From contig NZ_FRAD01000005.1 in the NCBI RefSeq assembly GCF_900142225.1, positions 1 through 64,000 of the forward strand: a DNA stretch of 64,000 bases. Reading direction: 5' to 3'. Every line of letters begins with the position of its first letter. Within the stretch, counting starts at the first letter, position 1. A program made the translations under genes and the position numbers. Of the stretch, positions 18,494 through 25,674 are shown piece by piece. This stretch comes from Hathewaya proteolytica DSM 3090. GTDB lineage: Bacteria; Bacillota; Clostridia; Clostridiales; Clostridiaceae. The notes under the pieces were generated by a model, which worked only from the letters and a program-made list of their open reading frames with translations, searched no databases and was not told the DNA's origin.

Positions 18494-19681
18494 TTATATT
18501 GAATGGTTAAATATCTTTGTTATGTTTTCCTTTAAATTTGTAAAGAAGCTTCCAATTTTTATTTCTCTATCAGAGTAAACCTTTACTTCCCCACACAACT
18601 TATCATTTACGTATATTTTACATACACCTATTTCTTCTCCCTTTTTAAAGTGTTTTTTATCAATCAATTCAACTTTCTTTTCTATCTTTGATTCTGTGCC
18701 TCTTTCAACTGTTAAATTAAAATCTTTTTTTGCCATGGCCATCATGAACTTTTCGCCCTTTTTATCTAACACTATTTTTTCAACTTCACAATCTTTTTTT
18801 ATTATATTTTTATTTTCAAATCTAGAAAATCCATAGTTCATAAGTGAAGAGGCATCCCTATTCCTAATCTTGTATGTAGGCGCTCCCATGATTACGGATA
18901 GCATTCTCACGTTATTTTTTACTGCTGTGGCAGATATACAGTACATAGCTTCATTAGTAAATCCCGTTTTAAGACCATCACAACCTGGGAAAAATCTCAC
19001 CAGTTTATTATGGTTTACAAGTTCAATGGGAGCCAATCTGTTTTCTGATATTGTTTCCATATAAGTTCCTGTGTACTTTAGTATATCAGGATGTTTTAAT
19101 AACTCTAGGGACATAAGGGATATGTCGTTAGCAGTGGACAAATGTCCACTAACTGGGAGACCAGTGCAATTCTTAAATGTGGTCTTTGTCATTTTTAACT
19201 CTTCAGCTCTTTTATTCATCAACTCAACAAAGGCATCTTCACTTCCAGCTAAATACTCTCCTAAAGCTACAGCAGCATCATTGCCCGATGCTATGGCAAC
19301 ACCCTTTATCAGCTCTTCTACAGTTCTAACTTCTCCTGTATCCAACAGCATGGTACTGCCACCCATTTTTTTTGCATTTTCGCTAACTGTGACCTTGTCT
19401 TTTAAAGAAATCCTACCACTGTCTACAGCCTCCATAGTTAAAAGCATTGTCATGATCTTTGTAACAGATGCTGGGGCGTATTGTTCATCTTTATTTTTCT
19501 CAAATAGAATCTTTCCTGTAGTTGGCTCTATTAATAAGCTTGATCTCGCTTCCACGTCCAGGCTTTTATTTTGTTTTTCTATGCTTTTTGCTGGTTTTGC
19601 ATAAGCACACACACATGGGAAAATAATATTTAATAACATTGCCATGGTGACGATTGCAATAGATAATCTTTTGTTTTTCAT
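18494..19681 (-). CDS. dacF: D-alanyl-D-alanine carboxypeptidase DacF-like
   Basis: This is a low-mass penicillin-binding protein of 395 residues, likely acting on spore or vegetative peptidoglycan outside the membrane. The start at 19681 is chosen for the GGAGGAG five bases upstream. A signal peptide covers about 1-29. Motifs are STTK-equivalent SVTK near residue 72, SGN in IASGNDAA, and KTGFT. The C-terminal region ends in a possible amphipathic anchor (FFTNLKENITKIF). In clostridia DacF often lies near spoIIM and scpAB, as here. The symbol is by neighbourhood and similarity; the paralogue at 14.7 kb could equally deserve it. Confidence 0.85.
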   Translation of the reverse strand: MKNKRLSIAIVTMAMLLNIIFPCVCAYAKPAKSIEKQNKSLDVEARSSLLIEPTTGKILFEKNKDEQYAPASVTKIMTMLLTMEAVDSGRISLKDKVTVSENAKKMGGSTMLLDTGEVRTVEELIKGVAIASGNDAAVALGEYLAGSEDAFVELMNKRAEELKMTKTTFKNCTGLPVSGHLSTANDISLMSLELLKHPDILKYTGTYMETISENRLAPIELVNHNKLVRFFPGCDGLKTGFTNEAMYCISATAVKNNVRMLSVIMGAPTYKIRNRDASSLMNYGFSRFENKNIIKKDCEVEKIVLDKKGEKFMMAMAKKDFNLTVERGTESKIEKKVELIDKKHFKKGEEIGVCKIYVNDKLCGEVKVYSDREIKIGSFFTNLKENITKIFNHSI

Positions 19682-19804
19682 CTTTACTCCTCCTATTTTG
19701 AATTTCACTTATATTTTTACCAAAATCGGCAGGATTATCACTAATTGGCGAAGATTTAATTATGAATTTGATGGAAAATAATATTACATTTTTTTGAAAC
19801 ACCC

Positions 19805-20446
19805 CTATAAGTATGGCAGTAGTAGCTTTAGAATCTGAGGAGTTAGAAATGTCTCAATTAAAGATCCAAATAACATGAAAAAGCACATAAATAATACACG
19901 AAAAGAATACCTTAATATTTTTTCAAAACTCACTTTTTCATTCTTCTCCCGTATAATTTTTAAAGAAAAGTCCATAGAATTCACAGAAATCTCCATAATA
20001 CCAGGTATATAAAATAAATTTTGCATTACAACGGCGCCAAAACCCACCAATACCCCAAGTCTTCCGAAATTGCTCACCATGAAAAAGAAACTATAGCCCA
20101 AACTGTAACCTTTAATTATATTGCAAATTAATACAAAAGGAGATCCCACCACCGTAAGCCCAAGAAACCATATGCACAGTATCATAGGTATGTAGTTTTT
20201 TATGCTTACTATAAGAATGTCTATTTTTTTTACAGTTTCGACCTGAGGAGAATTAATGGATTCACTTATCCAGTTTAAGGCATACTGCCTATCTTCCATG
20301 GTCATGTGTTTCACACTGATGGCACCGATTATTATACCCATGGTTACAAAAAGGAAACTGATGATATACAAATTTATATTTTTAAGAATATGACTTTTTA
20401 TTCTTTGAAAACCACTTTTAACTTCACAACATGATTCCAAAGACAA
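19805..20446 (-). CDS. spoIIM: Stage II sporulation protein M
   Basis: This integral membrane protein of 213 residues forms, with SpoIID and SpoIIP, the peptidoglycan-degrading machine that drives engulfment. Five hydrophobic segments are visible, with the SpoIIM-typical stretch FVLICNIIKGYSLGYSFFFM in the middle. The start is a TTG at 20446 preceded by AGGGGG; no in-frame ATG lies nearby. The start codon and ribosome site sit in the 3' arm of the hairpin at 20444-20493. Its neighbour before phage insertion was spo0A. Confidence 0.9.
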   Translation of the reverse strand: MSLESCCEVKSGFQRIKSHILKNINLYIISFLFVTMGIIIGAISVKHMTMEDRQYALNWISESINSPQVETVKKIDILIVSIKNYIPMILCIWFLGLTVVGSPFVLICNIIKGYSLGYSFFFMVSNFGRLGVLVGFGAVVMQNLFYIPGIMEISVNSMDFSLKIIREKNEKVSFEKILRYSFRVLFMCFFMLFGSLIETFLTPQILKLLLPYL

Positions 20447-20493
20447 AACCCCCTTATATAGATATATATATAATCTATGATAAGAGGGCTTTG
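20444..20493 (-). terminator. Native spo0A terminator, overlapping the spoIIM start
   Basis: A long hairpin pairs CAAAACCCCCTTAT (20444-20457) with ATAAGAGGGCTTTG (about 20480-20493), extended by ATAGAT/ATCTAT toward the loop. It lies just past the displaced 3' end of spo0A and was probably the spo0A terminator before phage insertion. The minus-strand 3' arm includes the spoIIM ribosome site and TTG start, so folding could also limit spoIIM translation. Confidence 0.7.
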
Positions 20494-20554
20494 TTTATGA
20501 GACCTTATTTTCCATTCTAAGTTTATCTGCTACGATTGCAATAAACTCTGAATT
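20491..20554. repeat. Left attachment site with duplicated 3' end of spo0A
   Basis: This 64-bp segment matches 53338-53401 with a single mismatch (20501 versus 53348). Positions 20502-20554 are identical over 53 bases. Read on the minus strand it encodes the last 17 residues of Spo0A (NSEFIAIVADKLRMENK, then VS and stop), with a synonymous change in the valine codon. The match ends abruptly at 20555. It is the displaced chromosomal gene end left when the phage integrated. Confidence 0.93.
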
Positions 20555-20747
20555 ATAAGATTAAACTTATTTAGAGAATCTAGCAATTCCAATGGTTTTA
20601 GTTAATTAATCAATAGAATAAAATCAAAAAAAATAGTAATATTTATTGGTTTTTGTACCTAAATATTAGTTGGTGTTTTATTATAACTATTATAAAACTT
20701 TGACATTAATACTTCAACCCCTTTTTTAAAAATTAACGAAAATTAAC
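20555..20747. other. Phage arm beside the left attachment site, no gene seen
   Basis: This 193-base AT-rich stretch lies between the left attachment site and the end of the lysis module. I find no convincing gene. The run AATATTTATTGG near 20637-20648 resembles the 13-bp repeat ATATTTATTGCTA found twice near the integrase, so it may be a further integrase arm-binding site. Confidence 0.4.
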
Positions 20748-20783
20748 AAAAAAATGAGGATATTCAATTAAGAATACCCTCTT
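20748..20783 (-). terminator. Terminator of the phage lysis module
   Basis: Stem GAGGATATTC (20756-20765) pairs with GAATACCCTC (20772-20781), with one mismatch and a 6-base loop. On the minus strand a run of seven U follows. It lies four bases beyond the second stop codon of the endolysin frame, so transcription covers the extended frame. Confidence 0.8.
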
Positions 20784-20786
20784 ATT

Positions 20787-20948
20787 TTATACTATCACAA
20801 GCAATTTCTTACTTTTAATATAATCCATAACTCCTTGTAAAGCTTTTATATTATTTAATACATTTGCATTATCTGTATGTGTACTTGCATATTGATTTAA
20901 ACTGCAAGTAATATTATACAATTGTTGTATTATAGCTTGAGTGTCTAG
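20787..20948 (-). pseudogene. In-frame C-terminal extension of the endolysin after a stop codon
   Basis: Directly after the TAA that ends the amidase frame (20949-20951), the same frame stays open for 53 codons to a TAA at 20787-20789. The product reads LDTQAIIQQLYNITCSLNQY, then a helical stretch ending in SKKLLVIV. Such regular, coding-like sequence suggests a former C-terminal domain cut off by a nonsense change. Readthrough or separate translation remain possible. The stop is followed by CTA (TAA-CTA-G). Confidence 0.65.
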
Positions 20949-21563
20949 TTATTTATTATTACTTACATTGCTTTTATTAGTTGTATTATTTGTATTAACA
21001 TTATTATGTATTTCTTTATCTGCATTAACAGTAAGTTTCCTACCCAATATTCCTTCGGCAATAGCTTTAGCCATAGCATCTACATTAAATATACTCATAT
21101 CATCCTTATTATCAATAAAGCAACATTCTATTAGCATTGATGTCATATTTGTATTTCTAACTACTGCTAAATTGTGTCCATCTTTAATACCACGATTAGT
21201 AAATCCTAAACTAACAATACTATTTAATATTCTTTCAGCTATAGGTAATTTAGCACCATTATTTGTGAATACTTCTGTACCATAAGCTTGTCCATTATAA
21301 CAGTTAAAATGTATTGATATAAATAAATCTACATTATATTGATTAGCAACATTACATCTATGATTTAAACTGTCTTTTACACTGTTAAAGGTATTATTAT
21401 AAACTGTTTCTATAACTTGTATTCCTTGACTAGTTAGTATGCTTCTAACTTTTCTACCCACTAACCTTGTTAACTCTTCTTCTTTACCATATTGACTTCT
21501 AGCACCTGTGTCTGCACCATTCAAACAATGTCCATAATCTAAACATACTGTTTTAATTCCCAT
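20949..21563 (-). CDS. N-acetylmuramoyl-L-alanine amidase (phage endolysin)
   Basis: This 204-residue Amidase_3-type zinc enzyme cuts the bond between MurNAc and L-Ala for host lysis. Zinc and catalytic residues visible are His in LDYGHCLNGADTG near residue 12, Glu in EEELTRLVG near 29, His in FISIHFNCYNG near 86 and the late Glu in MLIECCFIDN near 140. The catalytic domain ends near 180 and an Asn/Thr-rich linker follows. The frame then meets TAA, with 53 further open codons beyond it. The holin gene precedes it on the same strand. Confidence 0.92.
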   Translation of the reverse strand: MGIKTVCLDYGHCLNGADTGARSQYGKEEELTRLVGRKVRSILTSQGIQVIETVYNNTFNSVKDSLNHRCNVANQYNVDLFISIHFNCYNGQAYGTEVFTNNGAKLPIAERILNSIVSLGFTNRGIKDGHNLAVVRNTNMTSMLIECCFIDNKDDMSIFNVDAMAKAIAEGILGRKLTVNADKEIHNNVNTNNTTNKSNVSNNK

Positions 21564-21593
21564 TATTTATCACCTCAATTTTATTTTGTGAAC

Positions 21594-21622
21594 AAAAAGA
21601 CTAGAAAATTAATTCTAGCCTT
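21594..21622 (-). terminator. Hairpin between holin and endolysin genes
   Basis: Arms CTAGAA and TTCTAG with flanking G:C pairs form a small stem, followed by five U on the minus strand. It could attenuate transcription into the endolysin gene. Confidence 0.6.
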
Positions 21623-21627
21623 ATATG

Positions 21628-21873
21628 TTATTTATCTTTGCTTTCAAGCTGTGATAATCTCGTATCTATTGATGTAAGAGTTTTGTTGAAGTTTTCCATA
21701 GTTTTAGAAAAGTTATCTAATTGACTATATAGCCTGTCCTCACGTTTGTTATTATCCTCACGCTGCTGTTGATCTTTCTTGTACATGAAGTACATACAAC
21801 CCAAAACTAGTACGATTGGGAACCCTAAGTTTGATATTAAAGTTGTAATTGCATTTGTGTCCATAATTGTCAC
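21628..21873 (-). CDS. Phage holin, BhlA/UviB-like
   Basis: This 81-residue protein has one N-terminal membrane helix (about 9-28, NLGFPIVLVLGCMYFMY). A highly charged helical tail follows (KKDQQQREDNNKREDRLYSQ). This is the plan of BhlA/UviB small holin-like proteins, which permeabilise the membrane or help endolysin release. Position directly before the endolysin supports this. A ribosome site AGGAGTG precedes the ATG. Confidence 0.85.
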   Translation of the reverse strand: MTIMDTNAITTLISNLGFPIVLVLGCMYFMYKKDQQQREDNNKREDRLYSQLDNFSKTMENFNKTLTSIDTRLSQLESKDK

Positions 21874-21918
21874 TCCTTTTTTAAGTTTTTAAGTTTTTTG
21901 TTTTAGTTTTAAGGCAAT

Positions 21919-21944
21919 AAAAAAGACTACTAATTAAGTAATCA
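21919..21944 (-). terminator. Terminator between kelch protein gene and holin
   Basis: GACTACT pairs with AGTAATC around TAATTA, followed on the minus strand by six U. It may end the long tail transcript and separate it from the lysis genes. Confidence 0.6.
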
Positions 21945-21973
21945 GATTTATTGCCTATTTTGTTATTAGTAAT

Positions 21974-22951
21974 TTATAATGTTAAAATACTTATCTTATT
22001 AACTCTTGTACCATCTGCTAATTGCCCACCTAAAAAGTATATTTTATTTTCACAATTAATCATAAAAGTATCTTTATTGTGTTTAATCGGCATTGTTGTA
22101 ATTATGTCACTAAACGTATTGTTTACATGGTTATAAATATATACATCGCCATTTATTAATACATATATTTTATTATTTACAACCACACAACCATCGCAAT
22201 TTACGGCATTGTTAGGTAAAGTTGATATTTCGTTGTATGTTTGTGTTAAAATATCATATGTTAAAATTGTATTAAATCCACCGCCAAACATATAGACCTT
22301 ACTGTCTATTATTACAGATTTCATGTTACGTCTTGCTTGTGGCATTGTAGCACCAGCACTAACCGTATTGCTGATTGGGTTAAATATATCCAATGTGTTA
22401 AAGGTTAATTTTTGTGATATATTGTAGCCACCAAAAATATAAACTAAACCATTGTAAGCTTGTGCCGTACCCTCTTGTTTAGCAATAGTTAGTGTATCTG
22501 CTGAAGTCCATTTTTTTGTATCCAAATTATACTTTTGATAAAATCTTTGTGTAGCACCATAATTCTGTCCGCCATACATAACAAATTCATTTCCTAACAA
22601 TGTATGTGCTGAATATGACAAAGCTACAGAACAACTACCAATAGATGTCCTACTATTATTTATTGTGTTATACATATAAAAAGCACCTATCTCACTTGTA
22701 CTTTTCCCTTCTACATAAAATATATCACTACCAATGCTATATCCCATACAACTTACACACTGATGTTCCATTACATACCCTTCACTCCAAATTGGATTTA
22801 TTGGACTTTGTTGTGGTAAAAACTCCCTCACAACCCCATCTACTAATCCCTTGCAACTTGTCATAGTTTTAATTGTATTAGTAGCCGTATCTAAATACAT
22901 TATTTTAGCAATTTTACACATTTTATCGCCATCTTTATACATTATAGCCAT
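21974..22951 (-). CDS. Kelch-repeat beta-propeller protein, phage tail fibre or receptor-binding
   Basis: This 325-residue protein begins with about 60 residues containing a Cys-rich VMEHQCVSCMGY and continues with 5-6 kelch-like repeats. These are seen as YVFGGYN-, VYMFGGGF- and IYFLGGQ-type strand pairs spaced about 45-50 residues apart. Kelch propellers mediate binding; at the end of a tail module this suggests host-surface recognition or a tail-tip accessory. Its start overlaps the upstream structural gene stop by a very short distance. No enzyme motif is seen. Confidence 0.75.
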   Translation of the reverse strand: MAIMYKDGDKMCKIAKIMYLDTATNTIKTMTSCKGLVDGVVREFLPQQSPINPIWSEGYVMEHQCVSCMGYSIGSDIFYVEGKSTSEIGAFYMYNTINNSRTSIGSCSVALSYSAHTLLGNEFVMYGGQNYGATQRFYQKYNLDTKKWTSADTLTIAKQEGTAQAYNGLVYIFGGYNISQKLTFNTLDIFNPISNTVSAGATMPQARRNMKSVIIDSKVYMFGGGFNTILTYDILTQTYNEISTLPNNAVNCDGCVVVNNKIYVLINGDVYIYNHVNNTFSDIITTMPIKHNKDTFMINCENKIYFLGGQLADGTRVNKISILTL

Positions 22952-23647
22952 TTATATCACCTCTGGTATGAAGTAAAACACATTGGGTTCAGCTGTTGTG
23001 GGTGTAGGTTCTGCAGAACTCAACAAACATCTTGTTCTAGCTTCTAAATTGTAAACCCTCTGTACCAATGCCAGTAAATCTCCGTTCTGATTTTTAAGTT
23101 GTTCCAAAGCATCATGGTATTGGTTATAAATATCTTGCATATCTACTGCTTGATTAAGTGTTTTTACTGCTTCCCTTAAATCTTTAATATTTCTACTTGT
23201 ACTTACCCATGCAATACCCCTTGCTATATAAATATCTGCTAGTCCTATTTCCCACACGTCTGCATTTTGTGTAAGAGTAGGAGCAACTGCTACACTACTA
23301 TAAGCGCCTTGCTTTACTACAATTTTTATCTCTCTGTTGGTCTCACTTAACTGCAAAACTACTCTATCTATTCTGTCTAAAGTTGGGTCTGCATTTGCTA
23401 ATGTAATACTCATGCTTGTAGTATTAGTGTACATGTGTCCATTTATGTGTCCATTCCCCAATGCTACATTTACTGCCATGTTTGTGCCACTTGATGTAAC
23501 TTGTAAAGCATTGTTATCGTCACACAAAAATACACCATTAGACAGTGTATTCTTAAAAAACATACCAAAATCTTCTGCCATATAGGTACGGTCATAGCTA
23601 CCATCTGTAAGCTTTTTAGCATTAAAGAAACCACTTTTTTCTGCCAT
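22952..23647 (-). CDS. Phage tail/baseplate protein
   Basis: This protein of about 231 residues starts at the ATG at 23647 (nine bases after GGAAG). The N-terminal GFFNAKKLTDGSYDRTYMAEDF is a frequent opening of baseplate or fibre-attachment proteins in Firmicute siphophages. The segment LDRIDRVVLQLSETNREI is a beta-rich module common to these proteins. A helical region (about 170-215) may trimerise. It is encoded between the Gp37-like tail protein and the kelch protein. Confidence 0.7.
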   Translation of the reverse strand: MAEKSGFFNAKKLTDGSYDRTYMAEDFGMFFKNTLSNGVFLCDDNNALQVTSSGTNMAVNVALGNGHINGHMYTNTTSMSITLANADPTLDRIDRVVLQLSETNREIKIVVKQGAYSSVAVAPTLTQNADVWEIGLADIYIARGIAWVSTSRNIKDLREAVKTLNQAVDMQDIYNQYHDALEQLKNQNGDLLALVQRVYNLEARTRCLLSSAEPTPTTAEPNVFYFIPEVI

Positions 23648-23668
23648 ATTTATCATCTTCCTTTCATA

Positions 23669-24772
23669 TTAATTTTTTAATTTAAACTTAAGTTTATCTA
23701 TTAATGTTGGTAATTCATTTCCAAAAACAACATTAATTTGTATTGTACCATTTTCATACACTTCTTCTATTTCTGTAATCCTTGTATCTACTTGCAATCC
23801 CCAATCTGTATTAACACACGTTACAATATCCCCTAAATCATAATCTTTTTTATACGTTAAATTTGTTTGGTTTGTATTTATAACACTGTTAAAACTATAA
23901 TTATCTGTACATTGCTTTAAAGCTTCAACACCTTTCGTTATTAATATATTGTTATATTGTTCTTGTGTCAACGTAACATCTGTATTATCGCTCTGTATGT
24001 CTCTTGCATCTATAAACATTTCCTTCCTTGCTATGCCACTATTGTCCTCACCGACAACTACTTTTTTTCTTTGTGTGCCTTGTCCTTCACCTGCTATTAA
24101 TACAGTATTTTTAAAATTTTCATTACTATCTGTATATTCTTGCTCTAGAATATTGTCAAATTCTGTGCTAAATATTGCTCTAATATTAGTATTTTGTCCT
24201 ACTGTTCTGTCTAACCCTTTAAATGTATTAAAATATAACTTTTTATCATTAATATTAAAATCTAATTTAAAAGATATATTACTTATTGTTGTTATATCGA
24301 ACAGACTATCTAATAAATCTTTATAACTTATTTGCTTACTTAAAGTATCAGTAAAGTTGTTAACTACCCCTAACTGAATATTTTGAATTTTTCTGTTTAC
24401 ATTTGTTGGATTAATAACATTTTTATTAACTAGTTCTATCATAATTAACTCTGTTAAATTATTATTGTAATTTACTGTATCCCATATAATTCTACGATTA
24501 AAAATATACTTCATAAATCTTCCATGAATAGTTAGTTCTTGCATACCATTTGTATTTAATTTTAATTGCCTGCTTGTAATTATTGCTACTTCTGTATCAT
24601 CGTTTTTTAATATTAAGTTATCTTCTACTAATAACTCTAAATTTCTAGTGTTAATTGGAATGTGTAATTCAAACTCACCACAATTATAAAACCTTCTAAT
24701 CCATCTAAAACTAGAATATCCCTCTATGATGCCTACAAATTCATATTGTGGATTAAATACATATAACTCCAT
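23669..24772 (-). CDS. Siphovirus ReqiPepy6 Gp37-like tail protein
   Basis: This 367-residue tail-tip protein opens with MELYVFNPQYEFVGIIEGYSSFRWIRRFYNCGEFELHIP, a pattern shared by Gp37-like proteins that follow the distal tail protein. The GDIVTCVNTDWGLQVDTRITEIEE segment near the end is also typical and resembles the tail-hub fold. It probably forms part of the hub that contacts the cell. It is four bases from the upstream Dit-like gene. Confidence 0.8.
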   Translation of the reverse strand: MELYVFNPQYEFVGIIEGYSSFRWIRRFYNCGEFELHIPINTRNLELLVEDNLILKNDDTEVAIITSRQLKLNTNGMQELTIHGRFMKYIFNRRIIWDTVNYNNNLTELIMIELVNKNVINPTNVNRKIQNIQLGVVNNFTDTLSKQISYKDLLDSLFDITTISNISFKLDFNINDKKLYFNTFKGLDRTVGQNTNIRAIFSTEFDNILEQEYTDSNENFKNTVLIAGEGQGTQRKKVVVGEDNSGIARKEMFIDARDIQSDNTDVTLTQEQYNNILITKGVEALKQCTDNYSFNSVINTNQTNLTYKKDYDLGDIVTCVNTDWGLQVDTRITEIEEVYENGTIQINVVFGNELPTLIDKLKFKLKN

Positions 24773-24775
24773 GCC

Positions 24776-25660
24776 CTACACCCCCAAATAACGATTATAA
24801 TAATAAATGTAGCACTCTAAATCTTTACTTCCTGTATCAGCTTCAAACTTAAATAGATTATCTCCATTTTCTAATTCCATAAATGTACTGGATAAATCTA
24901 TAAGATTAAATGCATTAGTAGTAGTATTATTTACTGTACTTGTTACCTTTTTATTTCCATAGTCTGTTGTTATTTCTATTGTTTCATCTTGTGTCAAAGT
25001 TTTATTTAATTTTATAAATTCATTTGTTGTAGTATTTGTAATTTTTGGATTAACAACTGTACCATAGCTTTTAAATATAACTTTTACTGGTGTAGTAATA
25101 TCACCTGCATTATAACAATTAGATACATCTGTGGTACTTGTTTCTTTATATCCAAAATGTACACCTTTTGTTGCTTCATCAATGTTTAATGGAAAATGAA
25201 AAGCATCATCAAATTTCATCGTTGATAAATCTATTCTATGCTCAAGTAAATCGGTAAAAAATGGATTAAATGCTATAAGATTTATAGTACATTTTGCAAA
25301 ACTATTGTTGCCATAAAATTCAGGAATAGGCATTGTAGCAACCATACATTTAATTTTACGTTGCTTAAAATTATCTATGTAGATTAACTCTCCTAAACCT
25401 AGTTTGGGATTAAATACTTTATATAATCGGCTCTTTAATTCTTCTAATTCTACTAAAGTATTAGCTGTTATTGTTATGTCTATGTTTATATCTTTATTAT
25501 CTAAACTGTTATTTAAATATGTGTTTCCATTCTGCTTTATACCTTTTACAGTATTTATATTAATTCCATTTGATATTTCTAATTTTTGTAATACAAAAGG
25601 CATGGAATTAGTAATTGTTATTGCCATACCTTTACAATTTCTATATATTAAAGTTTTCAC
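24776..25660 (-). CDS. Distal tail protein (phage tail family)
   Basis: This 294-residue protein has the placement and N-terminal pattern of Dit-type proteins: a short beta-strand start, TLVELEELKSRLYKVFNP, and LIYIDNFKQRKIKCMVATMP followed by INLIAFNPFF. A second beta-rich domain (about 150-290) completes it. Dit forms the hexameric hub at the end of the tail tube. It lies between the tape measure and Gp37-like genes, the canonical order. Confidence 0.82.
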   Translation of the reverse strand: MKTLIYRNCKGMAITITNSMPFVLQKLEISNGININTVKGIKQNGNTYLNNSLDNKDINIDITITANTLVELEELKSRLYKVFNPKLGLGELIYIDNFKQRKIKCMVATMPIPEFYGNNSFAKCTINLIAFNPFFTDLLEHRIDLSTMKFDDAFHFPLNIDEATKGVHFGYKETSTTDVSNCYNAGDITTPVKVIFKSYGTVVNPKITNTTTNEFIKLNKTLTQDETIEITTDYGNKKVTSTVNNTTTNAFNLIDLSSTFMELENGDNLFKFEADTGSKDLECYIYYYNRYLGV

Positions 25661-25674
25661 AATTCCACACCTCC

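Noticed and set aside
20491..20554. tRNA or tmRNA gene as attachment site
   Set aside because: The repeat translates as the end of Spo0A and has no cloverleaf; no tRNA gene was seen anywhere in the window.
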